NCBI GenBank assembly: GCA_944363865.1
Contig: CALVVN010000012.1
Coordinates: forward strand, 1 to 33,246
Length of the DNA stretch: 33,246 nucleotides
Reading direction: 5' to 3'
Source of the DNA: an uncultured Bacilli bacterium
GTDB taxonomy: Bacteria > Bacillota_I > Bacilli_A > RF39 > UBA660
The notes under the pieces: generated by a model
What the model was told of the DNA's origin: nothing
Seen by the model: only the letters and a program-made list of their open reading frames with translations
The model's database searches: none
In this document: positions 25,309 to 33,175 of the stretch, piece after piece
Numbering within the stretch: the first letter of the stretch is position 1
Layout of the letters: each line of letters opens with the position of its first letter
Translations under genes and position numbers: made by a program

Positions 25309-26663
25309 CTATTTTTGCATTTTATAAACTAGATTAGATAGTGGATTTATATTTTTTGAATTATTTTGATTTTCTTGCATAGAATATTTATTAGATGATG
25401 TATCAGAATTGACATTTTCGTTAATTTGTGGTACATTATCAGTAGTTAAAGGAACTGACTTTTTATTTATAAGTGACATACTATTATTAGTATCAAGTAC
25501 TTTGGTGTCAGTTCCTTTTTCTATGCTCAAATTTTCTAAACTTAAATCATAAAAAATATTATCATTTTGAGCTTTTCCTACTCTAGCAATATACCTAAAC
25601 ATATTATCATCTATTTTAACTTGACCTTGATAATTATCAAATCCTTGCTTAAATAATTTATTATTATATAGTAATTTTGATTACTTAACTTTTGAGCGTT
25701 TGTTCCATAAATATATTCTCGAGCAGATATTCGCCTAAATTGCACTTCTTTTCCATCTATTTTATCTATTATTTCCTTAAAATTATTATTACCATTTAAT
25801 ATATAATCGAAAGCTTTTTCGCGTAAAGTTTTTCGATTTTTTATATTATTAAATATATCTTTATTTGTTTTAACTTGCCAGTAACTACCAAATTTTTTGC
25901 TTGTTTCTATTGCATATTTTGTATCACCCAAACTATTAATTACCTGTTCAGTAGCCATTGTTCTATAAACCTCTCTCCATTTTGTTTCTAAATCTTGAAC
26001 AAAATTTCTATATCTACCATTTTCTGTTAATGTATTTAATAGTCTTTTGATGCTTTCGTAAATTGTTTTAATAAGATGTACTGTATTTTGCGTAGTAAGA
26101 CTATTGATAAATTCTTGATTACCAAATAATTGTCCAGAAATATCCGCTAAGACTTCACTATTCACATCACTAGTTCTATAAGTTTGTTTTAAACTTTCTA
26201 ATGCTGTATTAAACTCTGGATTCTTACTAGCGAAATCTAACACTAATTTTTTCATATTGCTAGTTTCAATTCCATGTGTAACTTCATGAACTAATAAAAA
26301 CTCTCCTGCGCGTGAAGAGTTAGGATTTATTTTTATCTCAATTTCACTATTATTTGAACTAATTTGAGCATTAACCGATACACCATTTTCGTTTTTAATT
26401 GTATCGTCAAAAACCACATTATAATCTTTGTCAGTTATCACTTTTTATATATTGATATCTATTTGGATTAACTAAGTTGCCTTCATCGTTCACAACAGGC
26501 ACGTTTGTTTTGTTTAACAACATAGAGTTTACGCTGTTATTGTTTATATCTTGAACCGCATTAACATAATTAATTGCTTTATCAATATTATTTAATGTTT
26601 TCTTATCTTTTATTGTATTTTTTTATTATTTTCACTATTTGGCATAGAATAACTAAGTAATGT
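25309..26663 (-). pseudogene. Decayed phage/ICE-type large protein with zinc-peptidase motif
   Basis: The largest piece (25611-26441) has HEVTHGIE, a zinc-peptidase motif, then helical segments with LREKAFDYILNGNNNFKEII. A shifted frame (about 25309-25655) continues LFKQGFDNYQGQVKIDDN, RYIARVGKAQNDNIFYDLSL and a tail with SSNKYSMQENQNNSK, typical of very large proteins of Firmicutes phages and conjugative elements. Upstream, another frame encodes NNIDKAINYVNAVQDINNNS and NPNRYQYIKSDN, and before that YSMPNSENNKK. At least three frame breaks and stops separate the pieces. No other phage genes lie nearby, so it is an isolated remnant. Confidence 0.7.
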
Positions 26664-26672
26664 GTATCTAAT

Positions 26673-26701
26673 TTGATTTTATTGTTAGTTAGTGATATAT
26701 T
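26673..26701 (+). promoter_or_regulatory. Promoter upstream of a terminator hairpin
   Basis: TTGATT (26673-26678), a 17-base spacer and TATATT (26696-26701). Transcription would begin at about 26708, right at the hairpin that follows. Confidence 0.55.
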
Positions 26702-26707
26702 ATTTAG

Positions 26708-26770
26708 AGAAAGAGGCCCATTGGCGCCGTTATTAACGGAAGAGCCACTAATTATGGGTCTTTTTCTTTA
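26708..26770 (+). ncRNA. Candidate ~60-nt RNA or attenuator ending in a strong terminator
   Basis: AAGAGGCCCAT (26711-26721) pairs with ATGGGTCTTTT (26754-26764, including G-U pairs). Inside, TGGC (26722-26725) pairs with GCCA (26744-26747), and CCGTT (26727-26731) with AACGG (26735-26739). A TTTTTCTTT tract follows. The structure is GC-rich compared with its surroundings. It lies about 70 bases upstream of the flippase gene, in no coding region, and directly downstream of a promoter-like sequence. It could be a free small RNA, a leader attenuator, or a terminator orphaned by deletion. Confidence 0.5.
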
Positions 26771-26837
26771 CTCTAATGCATTATTATTCAAATTACCTAA
26801 AATAAATATATTTTAAAGTACTAACATATATTTAAAT

Positions 26838-28142
26838 ATGATTAAAAGTATGTTTAAAAATAAGTTTTTTATATCAACATTTATACTACTTACAGGAGGA
26901 TTCTTATCAAAGTTTTTAGGATTTATACTAAGAATAATAATATCTAGAAATCTAGGTACGGAAGGACTTGGATTATATAGTTTATTAATGCCAACATTTT
27001 CACTATTTATAGTCATTGCAACACTATCATTTCCAGTTGCAATAAGTAAACTCGTAGCAACTCCAAATAGAAGTAGTAAAAAAATAATATTTTCGATTAT
27101 TCCTGTATCTATAATATTTAATATATTTACAATATTAATACTATTTTTAATATCAAAACCACTTGCAACTATTTTCTTAAAAGAAGAAAGACTAATTTAC
27201 CCTATAATTTGTATTGGTTTTACTCTTCCATTTATAGGTCTATCGAGCATTATAAAAGGTTATTTTTGGGGTAAACAAAGAATGTTACCATATATACTAT
27301 CAAATATAAGTGAGCAAATATTAAGATTATCTATTTTAATTATATGTATTCCAAAATGTATTGAGATAAGCATAGAACTAACAATTTCAGTAATAATCCT
27401 AGTAAATATATTAAGTGAAAGTTTTTCAATAATAGTAATGCTTTTAGGCCTACCAAAAGGTGTAAAAATTAAAAAAGAAGATATTAAACCAAACACACGT
27501 GAGATCAAAGATGTATTAAATATTAGTATTCCTTCAACTTCAAGCAAAATAATTGGAAGTTTAGCTCACTTCTTTGAACCAATAATTCTTACAAACATAT
27601 TACTTTATGTCGGTTACACAAGTGACTATATAATTACAGAGTATGGTGTAATAAATGGTTATGTATTAGGGTTATTACTAATACCACAGTTTTTCACACA
27701 GTCAATATCCACTGCTTTAATACCTGAACTTTCAAAATACTTTTCATTAGGCAACAAGAAAAAATGTATAATTAGAATTAAACAAATAGTCGCATTAAGT
27801 TTACTAATAGGTTTAGTTTCAACAACAGTCATATGTCTATTTCCAAAATATTTTCTAAATATCATATATAACACTAACCTAGGTATAAACTATATAAAAG
27901 TTCTAGCCCCTTTTATGCTTATGTATTTTATTGATATGCCACTTTCAAATTCACTCCAAGCATTAGATAAATCTAAAGAAAGCATGTATATTACTGTAGG
28001 TAGTTCTGCAATAAAATTATTAGTAATAACTATATTTTCATTTTTTCAAATAGGAATGTATTCTCTTATAATATCAATCATTATAAGTTTAAGTTTTAGT
28101 ACAATATGTTATATAAAGTCAATTAAAAAAGTTCTATATTAG
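26838..28142 (+). CDS. SpoVB/MurJ-like polysaccharide or lipid II flippase family protein
   Basis: This is a 434-residue membrane protein with about 12-14 helices of the MOP superfamily. The signature LLTGGFLSKFLGFILRIIISRNLGTEGLGLYSLLMP is typical of SpoVB/YtgP-type flippases (shown here in one block at residues 18-53). Others are FPVAISKLV, KGYFWGKQRM, LLLIPQFFTQSISTALIPELS. Members flip lipid-linked wall precursors; the substrate cannot be fixed here. No ribosome binding site is visible, and TATATT (26827-26832) ends 5 bases before the ATG. It overlaps the DUF421 gene by 4 bases at their stop codons. Confidence 0.88.
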   Translation: MIKSMFKNKFFISTFILLTGGFLSKFLGFILRIIISRNLGTEGLGLYSLLMPTFSLFIVIATLSFPVAISKLVATPNRSSKKIIFSIIPVSIIFNIFTILILFLISKPLATIFLKEERLIYPIICIGFTLPFIGLSSIIKGYFWGKQRMLPYILSNISEQILRLSILIICIPKCIEISIELTISVIILVNILSESFSIIVMLLGLPKGVKIKKEDIKPNTREIKDVLNISIPSTSSKIIGSLAHFFEPIILTNILLYVGYTSDYIITEYGVINGYVLGLLLIPQFFTQSISTALIPELSKYFSLGNKKKCIIRIKQIVALSLLIGLVSTTVICLFPKYFLNIIYNTNLGINYIKVLAPFMLMYFIDMPLSNSLQALDKSKESMYITVGSSAIKLLVITIFSFFQIGMYSLIISIIISLSFSTICYIKSIKKVLY

Positions 28143-28792
28143 AACCTCATTAAATCACTTTTCTTAATAACATAAGCTTTTTTATTTTTATAAAATGCAT
28201 AAAAAACATCTTCTACTCTAACATTTTCATTTTTAATTAAATCTTTTAACCAAGTTTCACTCTTCTTAATATATTTTAAAGTGTCATGCTGTATAATCCC
28301 ATCAAGAATAAGTGGAAAAGGATTATCACTTTTCATTTTCAAAAAGTTATATTTAAATACACTTAAATTACCATTATTTTCAAGTATTGCATATTCAACA
28401 TCATTTATAGATTTAATATCTTTACTACGTAGATGCACTAATAAATCATCTAAAGTATATCTCTGTTTTACCATTTCTTTAAAATTAATCTTGCCTTGAT
28501 TTATAATTAAAGATGGCTTACCCTCCATAATATTTCTAAACTTATTACATTTTAATGATACAAAAGCAGCACCCAGTTCAAATATAACTAAAATAAGTAT
28601 AGGAATAACGGTCAAAGTTAAACTTTCTTCAATTTCTTCTATACTTATAGCAACAAGTTCAGCAATCAATATACTTACAACTAAATCAAGCACGCTTAAT
28701 TGACCAACTTCTCTTTTGCCCATTATTCTAAATATAATTAAAATAAAAATATAGAAAAAAACCGTTCTATAAATAACTATTAATAAATCCAT
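28139..28792 (-). CDS. DUF421 / YetF-family membrane protein
   Basis: The protein has three N-terminal membrane helices with RIMGKREVGQLSVLDLVVSI, the hallmark of DUF421, followed by the cytoplasmic YetF-like alpha/beta domain (NIMEGKPSLIINQGKINFKE, then DLLVHLRSKDI and the DVEYAILENNGNLSVF segment). Members are linked to spore germination or general envelope functions in Bacillus, but the activity is unknown. ATG 28792 follows AGGTGAT; GTG 28801 lies in that site. It converges tail-to-tail on the flippase with no space for a terminator, so antisense read-through is likely. Confidence 0.88.
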   Translation of the reverse strand: MDLLIVIYRTVFFYIFILIIFRIMGKREVGQLSVLDLVVSILIAELVAISIEEIEESLTLTVIPILILVIFELGAAFVSLKCNKFRNIMEGKPSLIINQGKINFKEMVKQRYTLDDLLVHLRSKDIKSINDVEYAILENNGNLSVFKYNFLKMKSDNPFPLILDGIIQHDTLKYIKKSETWLKDLIKNENVRVEDVFYAFYKNKKAYVIKKSDLMRF

Positions 28793-28873
28793 AAATATCA
28801 CCTATAACTATTATGGTAATATTCATATTTTTTTAAACAATAAATATTATTAAATTAGAAAGAAGGTAAATTG

Positions 28874-29233
28874 ATGCCAAACTATAAATATATTTTAAAA
28901 AGTTTCTCATATTTTTTAATATCAGTACTATTAACATTGATATTACTTAGCACACTAAATTATTTTAATATAATTAGTTATAAAGTAGTATATATCATAT
29001 CTTTTATCAGTGTAATTGCATCAATGTTTTTTAGTGGATATTATTTAGCAAAACATAGTACAAAAAAAGGATATTTAATTGGACTTTTAATAGGATTAGC
29101 ATTAGTATTATTTATGATGATCTTATCTTTAATAATTTATAAAATTAGTTGGATAAGTTTAATCTATTATCTAATTTTATTAGTATCTTGTATAACTGGA
29201 GGAATATTTGGAATAAATAAAAATAAAAATTAA
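28874..29233 (+). CDS. TIGR04086-like four-helix membrane protein
   Basis: The 119-residue product has four membrane helices (about 8-30, 37-59, 68-90, 94-113). Positively charged loops and the GYYLAKHSTKKGYLIGLLIG block, then a C-terminal GGIFGINK, resemble the TIGR04086/YrzE proteins that Firmicutes often carry near tgt-yajC. The function is unknown. ATG 28874 follows AGAAGG with a good spacing; TTG 28871 is less likely. Confidence 0.7.
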   Translation: MPNYKYILKSFSYFLISVLLTLILLSTLNYFNIISYKVVYIISFISVIASMFFSGYYLAKHSTKKGYLIGLLIGLALVLFMMILSLIIYKISWISLIYYLILLVSCITGGIFGINKNKN

Positions 29234-29250
29234 GCATTAAACTTAATTTT
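29226..29250. terminator. Bidirectional terminator
   Basis: AAAATTAAG (29226-29234) pairs with CTTAATTTT (29242-29250) with a 7-base loop, between two converging genes; it overlaps both stop codons. Confidence 0.75.
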
Positions 29251-29545
29251 CAATAAACTCATAAGAATTAATAACAATATATGAATTTTCATTAAATGGT
29301 TCATTAGTATAAGGATTTATAAAATTATCTAAACTCATTTTTTCATATAAAGTTTTTAATGTAGTATTCTCATAAGCGCATTTTTCTTCTTTTAAACAAG
29401 TTTTAAACGCACTTATAATTCTTTCAACTTCAAAATCATATTCTTCTTTTAACGAAGTATTTTTTAAATTGATAGTAGTTGCTACAATAATTATAATTAA
29501 AATACCAAATATTGTAATAATTAAAGCGATCTTCCTTTTATTCAT
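29243..29545 (-). CDS. Pseudopilin-like small anchored protein, function unknown
   Basis: The 100-residue product has a basic start (MNKRK), one membrane helix (about 6-26) and an extracytoplasmic part with two cysteines (KTCLKEEKC) and TLYEKMSLDNFINPYTNEPFNE at the end. This layout resembles minor pseudopilins without a clear prepilin peptidase site, or a small single-pass envelope protein. The two cysteines, five residues apart, might form a disulfide. GGAG at 29551-29554 supports ATG 29545, just before the end of tgt, so it is probably cotranscribed with tgt. Confidence 0.65.
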   Translation of the reverse strand: MNKRKIALIITIFGILIIIIVATTINLKNTSLKEEYDFEVERIISAFKTCLKEEKCAYENTTLKTLYEKMSLDNFINPYTNEPFNENSYIVINSYEFIEN

Positions 29546-30665
29546 TCTTTTCTCCATAGTACTTTGTTTTAAAATCATCCCTAAATTCAATTAATGTTTC
29601 ATCTTCTATATGTATTCTAATGTCTTCAATTAGCTTTGTTAAAAATCTTATATTATGTATAGACAAAAGTCTAGATCCTAATGTTTCATCACTTACTATT
29701 AAATGCCTAATATATGCCTTGGTATGATTTTTACATGCGTAACAATCGCAGTCTTCTTCAATTGGGTTAAAGTCAGTCTTATATTTATTATTTCTTAAGT
29801 TAATTTTACCACCTCTAGTATAAGCATTACCATGTCTAGCAAGTCTAGTTGGACTAACACAATCAAATATATCAATTCCTCGCATTACCCCTTCTATTAA
29901 ATCAATCGGGTCACCTACTCCCATTAAATACCTAATTTTATCCTTAGGCAGATATGGAACTGCATAATCAATGGCTTTATACATTATCTCTTTGCTCTCA
30001 CCAACACTTACTCCACCTATACTATACCCATCAAAATCCAATTTAACAGTTTCAATCGCGCTTTTCTTTCTTAAATCTTCAAATTCGCCACCTTGAACTA
30101 TACCAAATAAAGCTTGACTTTCACTCTTTTTATGTGCTAGTTTACCCCTTTTAGCCCACCTAATAGTTCTATCAATGCTATTAGACATATATTCATAAGA
30201 ACAAGGATATGGAGGACATTCATCAAAACTCATAATAATATCAGACCCAAGTTTATTTTGTATCTCTATACTCTTCTCCGGACTTAAGAATAATTTTTCG
30301 CCGGATAAGTGACTTTTAAAGTACACACCATCTTCATGTATATCTTTTTTATTTGCCAAACTAAATACTTGGTATCCACCAGAATCAGTTAAAATAGGTC
30401 CGTTTTTATAATTCATAAATTCATGTAAACCGCCTGCTAGATTAACTATATCCTCTCCCGGTCTTAACCACAAATGATACGTATTAGATAATATTGTATC
30501 AGCATAAACACTTTTAAGATCTTCTGTACTTAAAGTTTTAACAGTTGCCTGAGTTCCAACTGGCATAAACATAGGAGTTTTATGTACTCCCCATTTTGTT
30601 TTATATTCACCTAATCTAGCATTAGTTTTACTATCACTTTTAATAACTTTAAATTGTAAATCCAT
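29538..30665 (-). CDS. tgt: tRNA-guanine (queuine) transglycosylase
   Basis: Tgt swaps G34 of Asp, Asn, His and Tyr tRNAs for preQ1. The 375-residue enzyme has GILTDSGGYQVFSL-type active site (here ILTDSGGYQVFSL, with the first catalytic Asp), SFDECPPYPCSYEYM, YSIGGVSVGE, the nucleophile region RGIDIFDCVSPTRLARHG, and zinc ligands in DCDCYACKNHTKAYIRHL. Its own promoter lies at 30684-30712. It overlaps the small protein gene downstream by 8 bases. The usual partner queA is present, but separated by the two-gene ligase cassette. Confidence 0.95.
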   Translation of the reverse strand: MDLQFKVIKSDSKTNARLGEYKTKWGVHKTPMFMPVGTQATVKTLSTEDLKSVYADTILSNTYHLWLRPGEDIVNLAGGLHEFMNYKNGPILTDSGGYQVFSLANKKDIHEDGVYFKSHLSGEKLFLSPEKSIEIQNKLGSDIIMSFDECPPYPCSYEYMSNSIDRTIRWAKRGKLAHKKSESQALFGIVQGGEFEDLRKKSAIETVKLDFDGYSIGGVSVGESKEIMYKAIDYAVPYLPKDKIRYLMGVGDPIDLIEGVMRGIDIFDCVSPTRLARHGNAYTRGGKINLRNNKYKTDFNPIEEDCDCYACKNHTKAYIRHLIVSDETLGSRLLSIHNIRFLTKLIEDIRIHIEDETLIEFRDDFKTKYYGEKNE

Positions 30666-30683
30666 AGTTTACTCACCAAGAAT

Positions 30684-30712
30684 ATAATACCAAAAATAAA
30701 ATAATATTACAA
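30684..30712 (-). promoter_or_regulatory. Promoter of tgt
   Basis: On the minus strand TTGTAA (30707-30712), a 17-base spacer and TATTAT (30684-30689) preceded by TG (extended -10). It lets tgt be transcribed independently of the cassette upstream. Confidence 0.65.
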
Positions 30713-30723
30713 TTTATCATATA

Positions 30724-31602
30724 CTATAATTTTTTTAATTCTAAACTTAATCTATGTAATAATCTTCTATTGGTATTTAACCTTCTAGTTCTACCCGGGA
30801 CAGAATTTACTTCACAAACGTAATATTCTTTTCCATCATACAATATATCAACTGCACAGTACCATAGTCCAACAGCGTTAGCTGCATCTACAGCTAATTT
30901 TCTAACTTTTTCGTCTCTTTCTTTTAATCTTAATACTTTCGCGCCTAAACTATAATTTGTTCTAAAATCATTTTCATTTACTCTAATTGCTGAACCTTGA
31001 TATAAACCATTAATTACATAACTTCTTAAATCTTTCCCCTTTGATGTATCAATAAACTCTTGAAACATACATATTCCTTTAAATTGTGACAAGGCCATAT
31101 TAAAATCACTAGAATTATTTACTAAATATATATCTTTACCTTTAGAGCCAAATGAAGGTTTTATTACAAACTTCTTACTTCCCATTAATAATACAACATC
31201 TACATAATCAAAATCTTTTCTATTTACGCCACAAGAAAAATATATAGTCTTAGGTATTTTAATATTATTTTTAGTAAGTACTTGATAAGTTTTAAGTTTA
31301 TTTCTCGAAATAGCCATAGACTCACTATTATTAAACACTTTTATTCCTAATAATTCAAATTGTCTTGCTAAATATAAGTCATATTTCTTAAAAAATACTA
31401 TTTTAGGGAATTTTTTTATTTCTTCTTTATTTAAATAAATTTTATTAGTTGCCCCATCTGTTATAATACTAAAAGATGAATCTGATAAATATCTGACATC
31501 TATATTAAGTTTATTTTTAGCATAATTAACTAATGTATTTATTGTCCCTTTTTTTAATTTTTTTTCATACATTTCTTTGCTATAAATTACCCAAATATCC
31601 AT
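30724..31602 (-). CDS. RimK-like ATP-grasp ligase
   Basis: ATP-grasp ligases join a carboxylate to an amine through an acyl phosphate. The 292-residue protein shows a pre-ATP-grasp domain (1-105), then the RimK/LysX-like order: SRNKLKTYQVLTKNNIKIPKT, KFVIKPSFGSKGKDIYLV (nucleotide lysine and flexible loop), MFQEFIDTSKGKDLRSYVI (adenine-binding end and conserved DxR), RTNYSLGA and VCEVNSVPG with the metal-binding Glu and Asn. The start ATG lies one base after the upstream gene's stop, with GGAG inside the latter, so the two are coupled. Substrate unknown; it is probably the partner of the adjacent amidoligase. Confidence 0.9.
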   Translation of the reverse strand: MDIWVIYSKEMYEKKLKKGTINTLVNYAKNKLNIDVRYLSDSSFSIITDGATNKIYLNKEEIKKFPKIVFFKKYDLYLARQFELLGIKVFNNSESMAISRNKLKTYQVLTKNNIKIPKTIYFSCGVNRKDFDYVDVVLLMGSKKFVIKPSFGSKGKDIYLVNNSSDFNMALSQFKGICMFQEFIDTSKGKDLRSYVINGLYQGSAIRVNENDFRTNYSLGAKVLRLKERDEKVRKLAVDAANAVGLWYCAVDILYDGKEYYVCEVNSVPGRTRRLNTNRRLLHRLSLELKKL

Positions 31603-31603
31603 A

Positions 31604-33175
31604 TTATTCTCCTATATCTTTTTTAATTTCTTTTACCAATTGTTCATTTGGAATTATTATATCAGCGGTTTTGTTATTAAATCCTATTATTACAAAACCA
31701 TTTTTATTTAATTCATCAAATACTTTATCATTTTTTACTTTATCTATAGCAGTGTCATATATTTTATTAAGGGTTACAAAAGCTTTATAATCAAATTCTT
31801 GTTGATTCTTATCATAATAAAGTGCATTTAAAATTTTCTTTATTAACTCAACTAGTTCAATAGAATTTAATCTAGTTTTAACATTTCTAACTTCGACTAA
31901 TTTTTTATCTAAATAATTAACCCAAAGATATTTACTACTAATAGTTCTTTGATATTTACAATATTCTTCAAAATCCCAAATAAACTTATATTGCTTGTAT
32001 ATATTTTCTTCAAAATAACTTTCTTTTTCGCTTAATAAAGCCATTAATTTTTTGTGAGATTCAATAGGATTTGTTATGTCGTATTGATTAAAATTCATAT
32101 GTATACCACAATTCTTTTCTGGAGATACTTGTATTAAGCCTTTAGAAAAAATCATTATTTCTTGTAAATTATTCCAAAACTCATAGATTTCTTCTACTTT
32201 TAAAGGGTCTAAAACTATTTCAAATGAATAATCCCCAATAATAGTACCGTCTTTAACAAAATATCCATTTTCGCCTACTAATTCTTTTATATTTGCAAGT
32301 AACTTTTTTGTAAACGAATATTTATCTCTTTCAAGAGTAACTGATACTTCTATTTCTAATCCTACTTCATCATAATCAATTTTATCTTTTAATTTTCTTT
32401 CATAACCAAACGCTGGTTTTATATCTAATACTTTATCAAATTTTGCTTCATAGTCAAATTTGTTCTTTTTAGTATTTCTGGATATTACTTTCTTACCTTT
32501 CTTATCTTTAAAAATAACTGATGTAAATTTAGATTTATTTTCTAAATAATTTATAACACCAAGTATGGCGTTTATTAAATTTGATACTTGTGATTTATCC
32601 TTATGAAAATTTCTATTCTTTTGTCCAATTTCTAGTTGAATTGATTTTACACCAGTATCTTTATGGATTCTAGAACATATAGTTTTATTATAGGATTTAT
32701 ATATTTTATCTACTGTGATTATTCCTAAATTATGTTTATTTAATTCCTTAATTATATCTTTCATGAGTATTCTATCATTATTTACATTTTTATAGTTATT
32801 TACACCTATATCTAAATCAGTAATTTCATTTATAGCTAAAGAATGAATATCAATAACATAATCAATATTATTACTTCTCACATATTTTTTTAAATATTCA
32901 TAATAAAAATTATTTTCTTTATCATAGTTTGGGTCATAATCAATCTCTTTATTAATATACATAACATGGCAATTTGATAATTCCGAAATTACTCTTATTA
33001 AAGAATATGTCAAATAATCTTTGCTTTTATTTTCACCATTTTTTTCGTAAGTAAAAGTATGAGGCGCTGACAACAAAATATTATTTGTTCCTTTTTTACA
33101 GTTTATTTCCTCAAATTTTACTAAATTTTTATCTTTTCTATGACTTTTTAAAAGTTTTCTAAATTCTTTTAGCAT
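31604..33175 (-). CDS. Fusion of N-formylglutamate-amidohydrolase-like and GS-fold amidoligase domains
   Basis: The N-terminal part (about 30-215) resembles N-formylglutamate amidohydrolases and related zinc hydrolases: ILLSAPHTFTYEKNG (36-40 SAPHT), DIHSLA (109-114) and QLEIGQKNRN (about 180-189), plausible His/Glu metal ligands. After a charged linker, residues 270-465 fit the glutamine-synthetase-fold amidoligase family: VGLEIEVSVTLE, VKDGTIIGDYSFEIVLDPL, NCGIHMNFNQ and LVEVRNVKTRLNSIELVELI. An ATP-dependent amide bond former fused to an amide hydrolase suggests making or editing of an amide-linked product. ATG 33175 is preferred to ATG 33184, which sits on the ribosome binding site. It overlaps the end of queA by 17 bases. 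Confidence 0.75.
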   Translation of the reverse strand: MLKEFRKLLKSHRKDKNLVKFEEINCKKGTNNILLSAPHTFTYEKNGENKSKDYLTYSLIRVISELSNCHVMYINKEIDYDPNYDKENNFYYEYLKKYVRSNNIDYVIDIHSLAINEITDLDIGVNNYKNVNNDRILMKDIIKELNKHNLGIITVDKIYKSYNKTICSRIHKDTGVKSIQLEIGQKNRNFHKDKSQVSNLINAILGVINYLENKSKFTSVIFKDKKGKKVISRNTKKNKFDYEAKFDKVLDIKPAFGYERKLKDKIDYDEVGLEIEVSVTLERDKYSFTKKLLANIKELVGENGYFVKDGTIIGDYSFEIVLDPLKVEEIYEFWNNLQEIMIFSKGLIQVSPEKNCGIHMNFNQYDITNPIESHKKLMALLSEKESYFEENIYKQYKFIWDFEEYCKYQRTISSKYLWVNYLDKKLVEVRNVKTRLNSIELVELIKKILNALYYDKNQQEFDYKAFVTLNKIYDTAIDKVKNDKVFDELNKNGFVIIGFNNKTADIIIPNEQLVKEIKKDIGE

